The notes: generated by a model from the sequence alone, not told the origin. A DNA stretch of 45,417 nucleotides from an uncultured Anaerolineales bacterium (GCA_937960595.1 CALGPL010000045.1:1-45417); one strand, 5' to 3'; counted from the first letter of the stretch, positions 31,944 to 41,777 are shown. Made by a program: numbers and translations.

Positions 31944-33063
31944 TATCACCATCAGCCGGGGAACGACGGTCGCCCTGTCGAAGGCCGAGTTCGACCTACT
32001 GCTCGCCGACCTGCGCGAGAACGGCTATCAGACCGTCGGGCCGCGGGTGCAAGACGAAAGCATCGTCTATGCCGACATCCAGACCCTGGCCGATCTGCCG
32101 CGCGGCGTCCAGACCGAACAGGAGGCCGGTCACTTCCGCCTGATGCGGGGGGCGAGCAACAACTACTTCGATTTCATCCCCGCCGCCGATTCATGGAAGA
32201 AGTTCCTGTTCCCGCCGCGAGTAGACCTGCTCACCGTCCGCAAGGGAAAAGGCTGGGAGTACGTCGAGACAGAGACGGCCACGCCGCGCTACGCCCTGGT
32301 TGGGGTGCGCGGCTGCGAACTGGCCGCCATCGAAATCCAGGACAAAATTTTCATCCGCCCCGACTTCTACGATCCCACCTACCGACTGCGGCGCGAGGGA
32401 TTGTTTATCATCGCCGTCAACTGCCTGCACCCCGCCGGGACCTGTTTCTGCACCTCGATGGGAACCGGCCCCAAGGTCCAGGGCAGTTACGACTTGTGCC
32501 TGACCGAACTGGATGACGTCTTCCTGGTCGAAATCGGCTCCGAATTGGGCCGCAGCCTGCTCTCGAAACGCAAATACGACCTGCCATCGGCTTTCGTGCA
32601 GAACATTGCCAATCAGAGACTGGCGCGGGCTGTGCAGGAAATGGGCCGCAGCCTCGATACCCGCGACCTGCCCGGCTTGCTGACCGAACCCGAAAACCTG
32701 GAAGCCGCCCGCTGGGACGAAGTCGCCAAGCGCTGTCTCTCGTGCGGCAACTGCACCCAGGTCTGCCCGACCTGCTTCTGCTGGGACGCCACCGACAGTG
32801 TCAACCTGAGCGCCACCCAGGCCAGCCGGACGCGGGTCTGGGATTCGTGCTTCAACCCGGCCTACTCCTACGTCTTCGGCGGCAACACGCGTCCCACCAT
32901 CCGCGCCCGCTACCGTCAGTGGTTGACGCATAAATTCGGCGCCTGGAAGGAACAATTCGGGACGCTCGGCTGCACCGGTTGCGGCCGCTGCATCACCTGG
33001 TGCCCGGCCAAAATTGACCATGTCGCCGAAATCGCCGCCCTGCGCGAGGAGGTGAACTCATGA
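31936..33063 (+). CDS. Hydrogenase Fe-S subunit, sulfhydrogenase beta-type
   Basis: A 375-residue subunit that carries electrons between the flavin subunit and the [NiFe] core in group 3b-type hydrogenases (HydB-like). Two 4Fe-4S ferredoxin motifs lie at the end: C267, C270, C273, C277 with a further C280, and C346, C349, C352, C356. The N-terminal 260 residues carry LVGVRGCELAAIEIQD and NCLHPAGTCFC, typical of the family. The ATG is preceded by GGAGGA and overlaps the previous gene. It overlaps the next by ATGA. It is also similar to the A subunit of anaerobic sulfite reductase, but the hydrogenase context decides the call. Confidence 0.9.
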   Translation: MLDITISRGTTVALSKAEFDLLLADLRENGYQTVGPRVQDESIVYADIQTLADLPRGVQTEQEAGHFRLMRGASNNYFDFIPAADSWKKFLFPPRVDLLTVRKGKGWEYVETETATPRYALVGVRGCELAAIEIQDKIFIRPDFYDPTYRLRREGLFIIAVNCLHPAGTCFCTSMGTGPKVQGSYDLCLTELDDVFLVEIGSELGRSLLSKRKYDLPSAFVQNIANQRLARAVQEMGRSLDTRDLPGLLTEPENLEAARWDEVAKRCLSCGNCTQVCPTCFCWDATDSVNLSATQASRTRVWDSCFNPAYSYVFGGNTRPTIRARYRQWLTHKFGAWKEQFGTLGCTGCGRCITWCPAKIDHVAEIAALREEVNS

Positions 33064-33938
33064 CATCCCTGCTGCCACAATCTGCCCCCCCTACTGCCGG
33101 CCACCCGGGCAAACTGATTCAGCCCGACTGGGCCGAAATCGTCCGCATCACCCCCGAGACGGAGGGCATTTCGACCTTCTGGCTGCGCTTCATCGACCCG
33201 CAGGTGCGCGAGCGCTACCACTTCCAGCCCGGCCAGTTCAACATGCTCTACCTGCCCGGCTACGGCGAGTCGGCCATCTCGATGAGTTCCGACCCGGAAG
33301 ACGAGGAACGGCTGGTGGCCCACACCATCCGCTTTGTGGGCACGGTCACCAAGAACATTGGCCGTCTCAAGGTCGGTGATGTGATCGGCGTGCGCGGGCC
33401 GTTTGGCACCTCCTGGCCGATGAAACAAATCGAGGGCCGCGACCTGGTCCTGGCCTGCGGCGGCATCGGACTTCCGCCCCTGCGGCCGGCCATCTATCAC
33501 ATCATCCGCAACCGTGAAAAATACGGCAAAGTCACCCTGCTCTACGGCGCCCGCACGCCCAAAGACCTGATGTATCCCGACGAGCACGAAGAATGGCAAC
33601 GGCACGACATCCACATGGAAATCTCGGTCGACCGCGGCGACGAGAACTGGGACGGGCGGGTCGGCGTGGTGCCGATGTGGTTCTACAACTTCCGCATCGA
33701 CCCGCGCAACACCGCCGTCCTGACCTGCGGCCCGGAAATCATGATCCGCTTCGTCATCTACGAAGGCCTGGCGCGGCGCATCCCCGCCGAGCGCATCTTC
33801 GTCTCGCTCGAACGCAACATGAAGTGCGGCCAGGGCTCCTGCGGACACTGCCAGATCGGCCCCTATTTCATCTGCAAGGATGGGCCGGTCTTCCCCTTCA
33901 GCGTGTTACAACGTTACGTTAACGTGGAGGAGTACTAA
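33060..33938 (+). CDS. Hydrogenase FAD/NAD(P)-binding subunit, gamma-type
   Basis: A 292-residue ferredoxin-NADP-reductase-like subunit (HydG-like). It has a flavin domain with [22 protein letters not shown] in place of the RxYS motif, the NAD(P) loop [12 protein letters not shown], and a C-terminal 2Fe-2S site with C256, C261, C264 and C272. It links hydrogen oxidation to reduction of NAD(P) or, in reverse, proton reduction with NAD(P)H. The start overlaps the previous stop as ATGA and the stop overlaps the next start as TAATG. Both are strong signs of coupled translation in a fixed subunit ratio. Confidence 0.92.
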   Translation: MTSLLPQSAPPTAGHPGKLIQPDWAEIVRITPETEGISTFWLRFIDPQVRERYHFQPGQFNMLYLPGYGESAISMSSDPEDEERLVAHTIRFVGTVTKNIGRLKVGDVIGVRGPFGTSWPMKQIEGRDLVLACGGIGLPPLRPAIYHIIRNREKYGKVTLLYGARTPKDLMYPDEHEEWQRHDIHMEISVDRGDENWDGRVGVVPMWFYNFRIDPRNTAVLTCGPEIMIRFVIYEGLARRIPAERIFVSLERNMKCGQGSCGHCQIGPYFICKDGPVFPFSVLQRYVNVEEY

Positions 33939-34726
33939 TGGCTGCCAAAAAACCGACGGTTGCCGTCTACAAATTTTCCTCCTGCGACGGCTGCCAACTC
34001 TCTTTGTTGAACCTCGAAGACGAACTGCTCGACCTGGCCGGCGCGGTGGACATCGCCTACTTTCTCGAGGCCAGCCGGGCGGTCAAACCCGGACCCTACG
34101 ACATCGCCCTGGTCGAGGGGTCGGTGACCACCCCGCACGAGATCGAGCGCATCCGCGAGATTCGCGAGGACGCCCGCTTCGTGATTGCGCTGGGCACCTG
34201 CGCCACCTCGGGCGGCATCCAGGCGCTGCGCAACTTCGCCGATGCCGAAGAATACGCCCGCGCCGTCTATGACCATCCCGAATATCTAGAGTACTTGAAC
34301 ACGGCCACCCCCATCTCCGAGACCATCAAGGTGGACCTGGAAATCTGGGGCTGCCCGGTCAACAAGCACCTGGTGCTGGAATGCATCGCTGCCCTGCTGC
34401 AGAACCGCAAGCCCAACCTGCCGCAATACTCGGTCTGCCTGGAATGCAAGCGGCGCGGAGCGGTCTGCGTGCTGGTGGCGCACGGCACCCCCTGTCTTGG
34501 GCCGGTCACCCAGGCCGGCTGCGGCGCCATCTGCCCGGCCAACGGGCGCGGCTGCTACGGCTGTTTCGGCCCCTGGCCGCAGGGCAACTTCGACTCGCTC
34601 GTGCCGACCCTGACGGCCACCGAACGCTTCCCCGGCGAGACTCACCTGTTGCTGCGCAATTTCAACGCCCATGCGCCGGCCTTCCGCAAAGCCGCCGAGG
34701 CGGCCCTGACGGTCGGTAAAAAGTAA
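33938..34726 (+). CDS. [NiFe]-hydrogenase small subunit, group 3b-like
   Basis: A 262-residue electron-transfer subunit (HydD-like). The proximal 4Fe-4S site starts with C16 and C19 in SCDGCQLS, continues with GTCATSGG and ends with the cysteine-rich [19 protein letters not shown]. No twin-arginine signal is present, so the enzyme is cytosolic. This distinguishes it from membrane uptake hydrogenases. It lies between the flavin subunit and the catalytic subunit. Extra cysteines ([12 protein letters not shown]) suggest further clusters, as expected for the class. Confidence 0.92.
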   Translation: MAAKKPTVAVYKFSSCDGCQLSLLNLEDELLDLAGAVDIAYFLEASRAVKPGPYDIALVEGSVTTPHEIERIREIREDARFVIALGTCATSGGIQALRNFADAEEYARAVYDHPEYLEYLNTATPISETIKVDLEIWGCPVNKHLVLECIAALLQNRKPNLPQYSVCLECKRRGAVCVLVAHGTPCLGPVTQAGCGAICPANGRGCYGCFGPWPQGNFDSLVPTLTATERFPGETHLLLRNFNAHAPAFRKAAEAALTVGKK

Positions 34727-34740
34727 AGGAGGCTCAAGTG

Positions 34741-36027
34741 ATGACGAAAAATATCGAGGTCGGCGCCCTGGCGCGCGTCGAAGGCGAAGGCGGATTGTAC
34801 ATCGGCCTGACGGACGGCAACGTGACCGAGGTGCGGGTCGACATCTACGAACCGCCGCGCTTCTTCGAGGGCTTCCTCATCGAACGCTTCCTGCAAGAGG
34901 TGCCGGATATCACCGCCCGCATCTGCGGCATCTGCCCGGTCGCCTATCAAATGAGTTCGGTCTATGCCCTTGAGAGCATCCTGGGCATCAAAGTCAGCCC
35001 GCAGGTGCGCCTGCTGCGCCGTCTGATGTATTGCGGCGAATACATCGAGAGCCACGCCCTGCACATCTACCTCCTGCAAGCCCCCGACCTCCTGGGCAAG
35101 GAATCGGCGCTCGAACTGGCGGCGGTTGCCCCCGAGGTGGTCAAAGACGCCCTGCGGCTGAAGAAAATCGGCAACGAAATCCTGAAAGCCATCGGCGGGC
35201 GTTCGGTGCACCCGGTCAACGTCTGCGTGGGCGGCTTCTACCGCTGGCCGGATGTTGAACCTCTGCGCGCCCTGTTGCCCGACCTGGAATGGGGCCTGCA
35301 AGCGGCCCGCGAATGCGTCCGCTGGGCCAAAGACCTGCCCTACCCCGACCTGGAAGTGGACTACGAATTCGTCGCCCTGCACCACCCCGAAGAATACGGG
35401 GTCATCGAGGGCGAAGTCTGGTCTTCGAAGGGACGCAAGACGCCGGTGACCGAATTCGAGAAAGCCTATCTCGAGACGCACGTGCGCCACTCCAACGCCC
35501 TGCACTCCCACACCGTCGAAGGGACGCCCTACCTGGTCGGCCCGATGGCGCGTCTCAATCTCAACCACGCCCAACTGCATCCCCAGGCCAAAGAGGCCCT
35601 CAAGGAGTCGGGCGTCGTCCTGCCGCTGCGCAATCCCTACAAGAGCCTGATCGCCCGCGCCATCGAACTGGTGCATTTCTACGCCGAGGCCATCGAATCG
35701 ATCCGCGCCTATCGGCCCGAGGGGCCGGCCCACGCCGCGCTGAAATTGAAGGCCGGCGAAGGCGCCGCGGCCACCGAGGCGCCGCGCGGCCTGCTCTACC
35801 ACCGCTATGCCATCAACAAACAGGGTCGCATCCAGCGGGCGCGCATCGTCCCGCCGACCGCCCAGAACCTGCCGCGCATCGAGGCCGACCTGTTCGCCAT
35901 GGCGCCCAAACTGGTCAAGATGGAGCACGCCGAGGCCACCCTGACGGCCGAGCACCTGGTGCGTTCCTACGACCCGTGCATCTCGTGCGCCACGCACTTC
36001 CTGAAATTGACGATCGAGCACAAATAG
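34741..36027 (+). CDS. [NiFe]-hydrogenase large subunit, group 3b-like
   Basis: The 428-residue catalytic subunit. Nickel-iron ligands come from C62 and C65 in RICGICPV and from C413 and C416 in DPCISCATH near the end. The sequence after H419 (nine residues) is the peptide removed by the maturation protease once nickel is in place. AAGGAGG precedes two possible starts, GTG at 34738 and ATG at 34741; spacing favours neither strongly. Group 3b enzymes are bidirectional, NADP-linked and often called sulfhydrogenases because some also reduce sulfur. The protease gene lies 45 bp downstream. Confidence 0.94.
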   Translation: MTKNIEVGALARVEGEGGLYIGLTDGNVTEVRVDIYEPPRFFEGFLIERFLQEVPDITARICGICPVAYQMSSVYALESILGIKVSPQVRLLRRLMYCGEYIESHALHIYLLQAPDLLGKESALELAAVAPEVVKDALRLKKIGNEILKAIGGRSVHPVNVCVGGFYRWPDVEPLRALLPDLEWGLQAARECVRWAKDLPYPDLEVDYEFVALHHPEEYGVIEGEVWSSKGRKTPVTEFEKAYLETHVRHSNALHSHTVEGTPYLVGPMARLNLNHAQLHPQAKEALKESGVVLPLRNPYKSLIARAIELVHFYAEAIESIRAYRPEGPAHAALKLKAGEGAAATEAPRGLLYHRYAINKQGRIQRARIVPPTAQNLPRIEADLFAMAPKLVKMEHAEATLTAEHLVRSYDPCISCATHFLKLTIEHK

Positions 36028-36060
36028 AAAACGAAAACCGCCAGGAGGCTTTCCTGGCGG
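36028..36060 (-). terminator. Hairpin with minus-strand T-run between hydrogenase and protease genes
   Basis: Nine-base perfect stem (36038-36046 with 36052-36060), five-base loop. On the minus strand it is followed by TTTTCGTTTTC, so it is a good terminator for leftward transcription; the plus side has only a short AT-rich stretch. The leftward suf transcript, which shows no clear terminator after the Rieske gene, could end here. Confidence 0.55.
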
Positions 36061-36072
36061 TAAAATTACCCC

Positions 36073-36543
36073 ATGGACATCGTCGTCATCGGCATCGGCC
36101 AAAGCCTGCGCGGCGACGACGGCGCCGGCCCGGAAGCCGTCCGCCGCTGGCAGGAAAAATTCCCGGCGACGGCCTCCCGCCTGCGGGTGGAGACCGCCGA
36201 ACTGCCCGGCTTGGGACTGCTCGATCTGCTGAGCGGGGCGCGCGCCGCCGTGATCGTGGACGCCGTCCAGACCGAGGCGGCTGCGGCGGGGACGGTGCTG
36301 CGCCTCGCCCTCGACGAGGCGGCTGCCTTTGCCTCCGGGGCGAACTCCGCCCACGGCTGGGGCGCCGCCGAGACGCTCGCCCTCGGCCGGGCGCTCGACC
36401 CCTCCCTGGCCGCCTGCCGGATTCGGCTGGTCGGCATCGTCGGGGCGGACTTCGCAACCGGCGCGGGACTCAGCCCCGAGGTCCGCGCCGCCCTCGAGGC
36501 CGCGGCCGCGGCCATCGAAGAGGAAGTCAAAGATCGGTTATAA
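36073..36543 (+). CDS. Hydrogenase maturation endopeptidase
   Basis: A 156-residue HycI/HyaD-type protease that cuts the C-terminal peptide of the large subunit after nickel insertion. The family start GIGQSLRGDDGAGPEAV carries the conserved acidic residue for metal recognition, and IVDAVQT supplies the second. A His expected in the fold is seen in GANSAHGWGAAETL. No ribosome site is evident; TAAAAT at 36061-36066 ends six bases before the ATG, so it may have its own leaderless messenger. The metal-insertion genes hypA-F are not in the window. Confidence 0.88.
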   Translation: MDIVVIGIGQSLRGDDGAGPEAVRRWQEKFPATASRLRVETAELPGLGLLDLLSGARAAVIVDAVQTEAAAAGTVLRLALDEAAAFASGANSAHGWGAAETLALGRALDPSLAACRIRLVGIVGADFATGAGLSPEVRAALEAAAAAIEEEVKDRL

Positions 36544-36567
36544 CGGGGAGCGCCCGGCCGTCGGCGT

Positions 36568-36912
36568 TCACTTTGGGAGGCCGACTTCGATCTTGCCCTC
36601 CCGCACCCGCACCGGATAGGCCGGGATGTCCACCACGGCAGGCAACAGCGTGGCTTCGCCGGTGCTCAGGTCGAAGCGCGCCCCATGACGCGGACAGATG
36701 ATCTCGCGGCCTTCGACCTCGCCATCGCCCAGGGGGCCGTTGTCGTGCGTACAGACATCTCCAATGGCAAAGACTTGACCGGCCAGGTTGAACAAGACGA
36801 TCTGCTTGCCTTCGATTTCAATGAACAAGCGCTCGCCGGCAGGCAGTTCGCTCGCCGGGAGAATTTCGACGAAATTCACTTCGGATTCGGGGAGTCGAGT
36901 GTAATTGAACAT
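36568..36912 (-). CDS. Rieske-type 2Fe-2S ferredoxin
   Basis: A 114-residue soluble Rieske protein. The two cluster motifs are CTHDNGPLG and CPRHGARFDL, giving two cysteines and two histidines as ligands. The rest is a beta-sandwich with the terminal PVRVREGKIEV strand. It resembles the SufE/NirD/BphF-type ferredoxins that sit at the end of suf operons in several phyla. The ATG at 36912 is preferred to a TTG two codons upstream; no strong ribosome site is seen. It follows sufU by 24 bp. It might donate electrons for cluster assembly, or simply be co-expressed. Confidence 0.9.
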   Translation of the reverse strand: MFNYTRLPESEVNFVEILPASELPAGERLFIEIEGKQIVLFNLAGQVFAIGDVCTHDNGPLGDGEVEGREIICPRHGARFDLSTGEATLLPAVVDIPAYPVRVREGKIEVGLPK

Positions 36913-36936
36913 GGTCAAGAGGGATCGGACACGAGA

Positions 36937-37332
36937 CTATTCGACCAACTCGTCGCTGGCCTCGCCCAGCCCATAGATGCCCGCCTTGAGCACCTTGAGC
37001 GACAGGAGGGCGCACTTCAGGCGCACCGGGCCGAGTTCGATGCCTAGCAGATCGAGAACGTCCTGCTTGCTCAATTGCTTGACTTCTTCGAGTGGTTTGC
37101 CGATGATCGACTCGATGAGCAGATCGGCAGAGGCCTGCGAGATGGCGCAGCCCTTGCCGTCGAAACGGGCGTCGCTGACGCGGCCATCGGAATCGACCCG
37201 CAACGTCACTTCGATGTGGTCGCCGCAAAGAGGATTGTCGTCCTCGAAATGAATGTCGTGCGGGTCTAGGTGACCGCGGTACTGAGGGGTTTTGTAGCGT
37301 TCGATGATGATCTCGCGGTAGAGGTCGTCCAT
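36937..37332 (-). CDS. sufU: SufU-type Fe-S assembly protein
   Basis: A 131-residue zinc-containing sulfur acceptor of the IscU fold. The three cysteines appear in NPLCGD, GKGCAIS and RLKCALL, and the SufU-specific insertion before the third is present. The aspartate in CGD completes the zinc site. SufU takes persulfide from SufS, whose gene lies 40 bp upstream. The classical IscU lysine-rich recognition sites are absent, as expected for SufU. Confidence 0.94.
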   Translation of the reverse strand: MDDLYREIIIERYKTPQYRGHLDPHDIHFEDDNPLCGDHIEVTLRVDSDGRVSDARFDGKGCAISQASADLLIESIIGKPLEEVKQLSKQDVLDLLGIELGPVRLKCALLSLKVLKAGIYGLGEASDELVE

Positions 37333-37372
37333 AATTTTATTGTCCAGGATCCATGAATCGGCGCGGACCGGT

Positions 37373-38599
37373 TCAGGCGAAGATTTTCTTGACTCGATAG
37401 AGGCCCTCCACCAGGGCGTCGACTTCCTCTTTGAGCGAGTACAGGTAGAAACTGGCGCGCGTGGTGGCAGGGATGCCGAATTTTTCGTGCAGCGGCTGGG
37501 CGCAATGATGTCCGGCCCGGACGGCGATTCCGAAAGTATCGAGAATCTGGGCTACATCGTGCGGATGGACGCCCTCGAGGATGAAAGACGCCACCCCGCC
37601 GCGCTGGGAGGCAGGCGGACCGAACACCTTCACGCCGCGTACTTCCTCGAGGCGTTCCAGGGCGTAGGTGATGATCTCCTGCTCGTGGTCGGCAACGGCC
37701 TGCATGCCAATGGCATCGAGATAATCCACCGCCGCGCCAAACCCGACCGCCTCGGCGATGGCGGGCGTCCCCGCCTCGAACTTTTGCGGCAGATCGGCGG
37801 GAGTGAACTCGCGCAGGTGGACGGTCTTGATCATATCTCCGCCGCCCAGGAAAGGCGGCATGGCTTCGAGCAGCGACCGCTTGCCATACAAGGCCCCGAT
37901 TCCGGTCGGGCCCAGCATTTTATGGGCCGAAAAGGCCAGGAAATCAACGTCCAGGGCCTGCACATCCACCGGTAAGTGCGGAACGGATTGGGCGGCATCG
38001 ACCAGCGTCAGGGCGCCGGCGGCGTGTGCCAGGCGAATCATCTCGGCGGCGGGGTTGATCGTCCCGAGGACATTCGACATGTGCGTGAAAGCCACCAGGC
38101 GCGGGCGGCGATCCAGCAGGAGGCGGTAGGCGTCCAGGTCGAGGAGGCCGTCCTCGCTGATGGGGACGAACTCCAGGTCGACGCCGAGGGCAGCCGAAAG
38201 CATCTGCCAGGGCACCAGGTTGGAATGATGTTCCATCTCGGTCAGGACGATCAGGTCGCCGGCCTTGAGAGAGGCCCGGCCCCAGGCGTAGGCCACCAGG
38301 TTGATCGACTCGCTGGCATTGCGGGTAAAAATCACCTGATGGGCATCCGAGGCGTGGATGAAGGCCGCCACTTTCTGGCGCGCCGCCTCGTACAGAGCAG
38401 TGGCCTCTTCGGCCAGGGTATGCACGCCGCGGTGGACGTTGGCGTTGAAGCGGCGGTAGTACTCTTCCATCGCTTGCAACACGGTCAGCGGTTTTTGGGT
38501 GGTGGCCGTGGAATCGAGATAGACCAGCGGCATGCCCGGCTTGACCTGACGCTCGAAGATCGGAAAATCCTGGCGGAGGCGGAGGCTGTCGAGGCTCAT
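37373..38599 (-). CDS. sufS: Cysteine desulfurase SufS
   Basis: A 408-residue pyridoxal-phosphate enzyme that takes sulfur from cysteine. The cofactor lysine is K227 in SAHKMLGPTG and the persulfide cysteine is C366 in RAGHHCAQP. The histidine stacking on the cofactor is in TEMEHHSN. The start at 38599 overlaps the stop of the small unknown gene as TAATG; the longer open frame is rejected. It works with SufU and the SufBCD scaffold encoded upstream. Confidence 0.95.
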   Translation of the reverse strand: MSLDSLRLRQDFPIFERQVKPGMPLVYLDSTATTQKPLTVLQAMEEYYRRFNANVHRGVHTLAEEATALYEAARQKVAAFIHASDAHQVIFTRNASESINLVAYAWGRASLKAGDLIVLTEMEHHSNLVPWQMLSAALGVDLEFVPISEDGLLDLDAYRLLLDRRPRLVAFTHMSNVLGTINPAAEMIRLAHAAGALTLVDAAQSVPHLPVDVQALDVDFLAFSAHKMLGPTGIGALYGKRSLLEAMPPFLGGGDMIKTVHLREFTPADLPQKFEAGTPAIAEAVGFGAAVDYLDAIGMQAVADHEQEIITYALERLEEVRGVKVFGPPASQRGGVASFILEGVHPHDVAQILDTFGIAVRAGHHCAQPLHEKFGIPATTRASFYLYSLKEEVDALVEGLYRVKKIFA

Positions 38600-38886
38600 T
38601 AGTAATCCACGATTTCTCTTCCGGCCTTTTTGGGCTGGACAGGGCGCAGGTGCTCGGAATTGAGCGGGTACCACAGAATGCGGTCGGGGACCATCCAGCC
38701 GTCGGTCAGAAAGACATTCGAGCGAAACTGAACCGCCAGCATCTTGTTGTCCACCTGAACGACGACGCCTTTGATCCAGCCGCGCACGCGGTCATGACTC
38801 TTTTCGTGGTCGCAGTAGACTTCGACGATGTCGCCCACTTCAAAGACATGTTCGGCATCGGGGGCACGCATGTAAGAAAATGCCAT
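38599..38886 (-). CDS. Conserved-looking 95-residue protein inside the suf operon
   Basis: Not recognised. The sequence is rich in beta-forming residues, with VGDIVEVYCDHEKSHDRVRGWIKGVVVQVDNKMLAVQF and a WMVPDRILWYP stretch suggesting a small SH3/Tudor-like barrel, then a charged tail. One cysteine is present. The ATG has a good GGGGAGG site, and the stop overlaps sufS as TAATG, so it is surely translated with sufS. A possible internal promoter lies upstream (38942-38971). It could be an assembly adaptor or an RNA- or protein-binding factor; no function is claimed. Confidence 0.8.
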   Translation of the reverse strand: MAFSYMRAPDAEHVFEVGDIVEVYCDHEKSHDRVRGWIKGVVVQVDNKMLAVQFRSNVFLTDGWMVPDRILWYPLNSEHLRPVQPKKAGREIVDY

Positions 38887-38941
38887 TTGGACCTCCCCAA
38901 ATAAGGAATCAGGGTTTTGTTGAAACCGCTAAAGGCGGCCT

Positions 38942-38971
38942 ATTATCGCGCCAAACGTGACAAAAAATCAA
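38942..38971 (-). promoter_or_regulatory. Possible internal promoter in the suf operon
   Basis: On the minus strand TTGATT (38971-38966) is followed after 18 bases by GATAAT (38947-38942). It lies in the 93-bp gap between sufD and the 95-residue gene and might let the sufS-sufU half be expressed separately. Confidence 0.35.
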
Positions 38972-38979
38972 GGGCAATT

Positions 38980-40329
38980 TCAATCGAGAGACATCTTTTG
39001 GTGAATGGCCTGCTGGAACCGTTCGCGCACGCCATCGAAGGGGATGCGCTGCATGATCGGGTCGAAGAACCCCTCGACCATCAGACGTTCGGCCTCGGGG
39101 AGGGGAATGCCGCGCGATTTGAGGTAGAAGAGCGGCTCTTGCTCCAGTTTGCCAACCGTCGCCCCGTGCGTGCAGCGCACATCATCGGCCAGGATTTCCA
39201 GGCCGGGGATCGAGTCGGCGCGGGCCTCTTCGCTCAGCACCAGGTTGCGGTTGGCCTGGTAGCCGTCAGTTTTCTGGGCGCCAGGCGCGACATAGATCAT
39301 CCCCTGCCAGACGGAACGGCTGCGTCCCTTCAGGGCGCCTTTGAAGAGCAGGTCGCTGGTGGTATGAGGGGCGAGATGATTTTGCTGCGTATCATGATCG
39401 AGGTGCTGCGTACCATCGGCAAAATAGAAGCCCGACATGCGCCCCGTGGCGCCTTCTCCGGCCAGATCGAGTTCGGAGAAGTTCTTGGTCAGGCGCGAAC
39501 CGACCGCCCCGAAGATCCAGTCCAGGTTGCCGGCGCGGCCGACCTGGATGCGCTCGTGGCTGAAATTCCAGACGCCGCGCCCCCAAGACTGCAATTCGAC
39601 GAACTTCAGGCTGGCGGCCTCCCCCACGCGGACCTCGAGCAGGCCGGCGTGCAGGGAATCGGCTTCATCGGGCGAGGCGGCTTCGTGGACATACGTCACC
39701 GAGGCGCCATCGTCCACCCAGACGAGGATGTGCGAGAGATGCGCTAACCCGCCCCCCGGCCCCCACAGAACGCTGTGGAGAGGCCGGTCAATGGTCAGGC
39801 CTTTGGGTACATACAGCAAGACGCCGTTCTGGCCGAAGGCGCCCGCCAGGGCAGCAAACTTGCCTTCTTCGACGCGCACGGTCTGACCGGCCATGCGGGC
39901 GACCAGTTCCGGATAGTCGCGCTCGGCGGTGCGTAAATCGGTGAAGACGACCCCGCGGGCGACCAGCGCCGGGTCGAGTTCGACCCGCGAGCCGCCGGGG
40001 AGCAGAATCACCTGTCCGCCGTGCTGGTCGGCCGTCAGCGGGCGGAGCAGGTGGGCGGGGACAGGCGGCAGGTCGCGCCAAGCGTCGGGGAGAGGCAGGC
40101 GCAGGGAGGCAGCCGGCAGGCCGCGCAGGTCGGTGCGCCGCCAGGCCTCCTCGGCCGGAGTCGGCAGCGGAAGGCTGCGGAAAGCCTCCCAGGCGCGGCG
40201 GCGGTAGTCTTCCAGCACGCCGCCGGCCGGGATCGCCTCGGCCGAAAAAGCAAAATCTTGCGGCGTGCCGGCCGGGCGGCGGGTGCGGCTGATGACGATC
40301 TTCGGTTTCTCTTCCATGGCGCTACCCAA
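38980..40329 (-). CDS. sufD: SufD, Fe-S scaffold subunit
   Basis: A 449-residue beta-helix subunit of the SufBCD complex. The diagnostic [24 protein letters not shown] region (split here by family as DHDTQQNH and [14 protein letters not shown]) carries the conserved histidine for the interface with Suf[12 protein letters not shown] and [11 protein letters not shown] follow. A TTG start at 40329 has the best ribosome-site spacing (GGAGG, six bases); an ATG at 40317, four codons later, is the alternative. The start lies inside or next to the sufB stop. Confidence 0.93.
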   Translation of the reverse strand: MGSAMEEKPKIVISRTRRPAGTPQDFAFSAEAIPAGGVLEDYRRRAWEAFRSLPLPTPAEEAWRRTDLRGLPAASLRLPLPDAWRDLPPVPAHLLRPLTADQHGGQVILLPGGSRVELDPALVARGVVFTDLRTAERDYPELVARMAGQTVRVEEGKFAALAGAFGQNGVLLYVPKGLTIDRPLHSVLWGPGGGLAHLSHILVWVDDGASVTYVHEAASPDEADSLHAGLLEVRVGEAASLKFVELQSWGRGVWNFSHERIQVGRAGNLDWIFGAVGSRLTKNFSELDLAGEGATGRMSGFYFADGTQHLDHDTQQNHLAPHTTSDLLFKGALKGRSRSVWQGMIYVAPGAQKTDGYQANRNLVLSEEARADSIPGLEILADDVRCTHGATVGKLEQEPLFYLKSRGIPLPEAERLMVEGFFDPIMQRIPFDGVRERFQQAIHQKMSLD

Positions 40330-41728
40330 TTGACCCCTCCATTTGCAACTGAATGAGGCGGTTCATCTCGACCGCATATTCCATCGGCAATTCCTTGACG
40401 AGCGGCTCGATGAAGCCGGAAACCACCATCGTGGTGGCGTCTTCTTCGCTCAGGCCGCGGCTCATCAGATAGAACAATTGCTCCTCGCCGACCTTGGAAA
40501 CCGAAGCCTCATGCCCGATGCTGACATCTTCCTCGTCGATTTCGATGTAGGGATAGGTATCGGTGCGCGACTGCGGATCGAGCAGAAGAGCGTCGCAGAC
40601 GACGTTCGACTTGACGCCTGCTGCCCCTTTATAGACTTTGAGCAGGCCGCGGTAGGAAGCGCGTCCGCCGCCCTTGGAGATCGACTTGGAGGTGATCTTG
40701 CTGGAGGTGTGCGGCGCAAAATGGACCATCTTCGAGCCGGCATCCTGAATCTGACCGGGCCCGGCGAAGGCCATCGAGAGCATCTCGCCGCGGGCGCCCG
40801 GCTCCATCAGGAAACAGGAGGGATATTTCATCGTGACTTTCGAGCCGAGATTGGCGTCCACCCACTCGTGGGTGGCGTCGGCAAAGACCTTGGCCCGCTG
40901 GGTGACCAGGTTGTAGACGTTGGTGGACCAGTTCTGGATGGTCGTATAACGCGAACGGGCGCCGCGCTTGACGATGATCTCGATCACGCCCGAATGGAAA
41001 GAGTCGCTGGTGTACTGGGGCGCGGTGCAGCCCTCCACGTAGTGGACCTGCGCGCCCTCATCCACAATGATCAGCGAACGCTCGAATTGGCCGACGTTGG
41101 CCGTGTTCAGGCGGAAGTACGCCTGAAGCGGCAAGTCTACCTTGACGCCCGGCGGGACGTAGACGAACGATCCGCCTGACCAGACCGCCGAATTGAGGGC
41201 CGCGAACTTGTTGTCCTCGATGGGGATGACCGTGCCGAAATATTCGCGGAAAAGGTCCGGGTGCTGGCGCAGACCGTCTTCGATGGAGAGGAAGATGACG
41301 CCCTGCTTTTCGAGATGTTCTTGGATGGAGTGATAGACCATCTCGGACTCATATTGCGCCCCCAGGCCGGCCAGGAATTTGCGCTCGGCTTCTGGCACGC
41401 CCAGCCTGTCGAACGTCCTCTTGATCGTATCGGGCACCTCGTCCCAGGATTTTTCCTGTTTCTCGGTCGGTTTGACGTAGTAGTAGATGTTATCCAGGTC
41501 CAGGCCGCTGAGATCCGGCCCCCAGGCCGGCATCGCCCGGCTCTGGAAATGCGCCAGCGCTTTCAGGCGGAATTCGAGCATCCATTGCGGCTCGCCCTTC
41601 ATGTAGGAAATCTGCTCGACGACCTCCCGATCCAATCCTTTGCGCGACTTGAAGACATAGTTTTCCGGATCGCGGAAGCCATAGCGATACTGGCTGATCT
41701 CTTCCAAAATCTTGGCATCTTCAGACAT
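40322..41728 (-). CDS. sufB: SufB, Fe-S scaffold subunit
   Basis: A 468-residue core scaffold on which the cluster is built. It begins [18 protein letters not shown], as usual. C234 in EGCTAP and C378 in the VVCDALLL segment correspond to the cysteines that carry sulfur and bind the cluster. The C-terminal [21 protein letters not shown] stretch is characteristic. GGAGTG precedes the ATG at 41728, 49 bp after sufC. Confidence 0.96.
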   Translation of the reverse strand: MSEDAKILEEISQYRYGFRDPENYVFKSRKGLDREVVEQISYMKGEPQWMLEFRLKALAHFQSRAMPAWGPDLSGLDLDNIYYYVKPTEKQEKSWDEVPDTIKRTFDRLGVPEAERKFLAGLGAQYESEMVYHSIQEHLEKQGVIFLSIEDGLRQHPDLFREYFGTVIPIEDNKFAALNSAVWSGGSFVYVPPGVKVDLPLQAYFRLNTANVGQFERSLIIVDEGAQVHYVEGCTAPQYTSDSFHSGVIEIIVKRGARSRYTTIQNWSTNVYNLVTQRAKVFADATHEWVDANLGSKVTMKYPSCFLMEPGARGEMLSMAFAGPGQIQDAGSKMVHFAPHTSSKITSKSISKGGGRASYRGLLKVYKGAAGVKSNVVCDALLLDPQSRTDTYPYIEIDEEDVSIGHEASVSKVGEEQLFYLMSRGLSEEDATTMVVSGFIEPLVKELPMEYAVEMNRLIQLQMEGSIG

Positions 41729-41777
41729 AGTCACTCCGATAAAAAGCACAAACCTGCAGACTTCCGAACCGGCAAGT

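Noticed and set aside
34642-36354. Long minus-strand frame (570 codons) opposite the hydrogenase large subunit
   Set aside because: The plus strand carries the nickel ligands and the translational signals.
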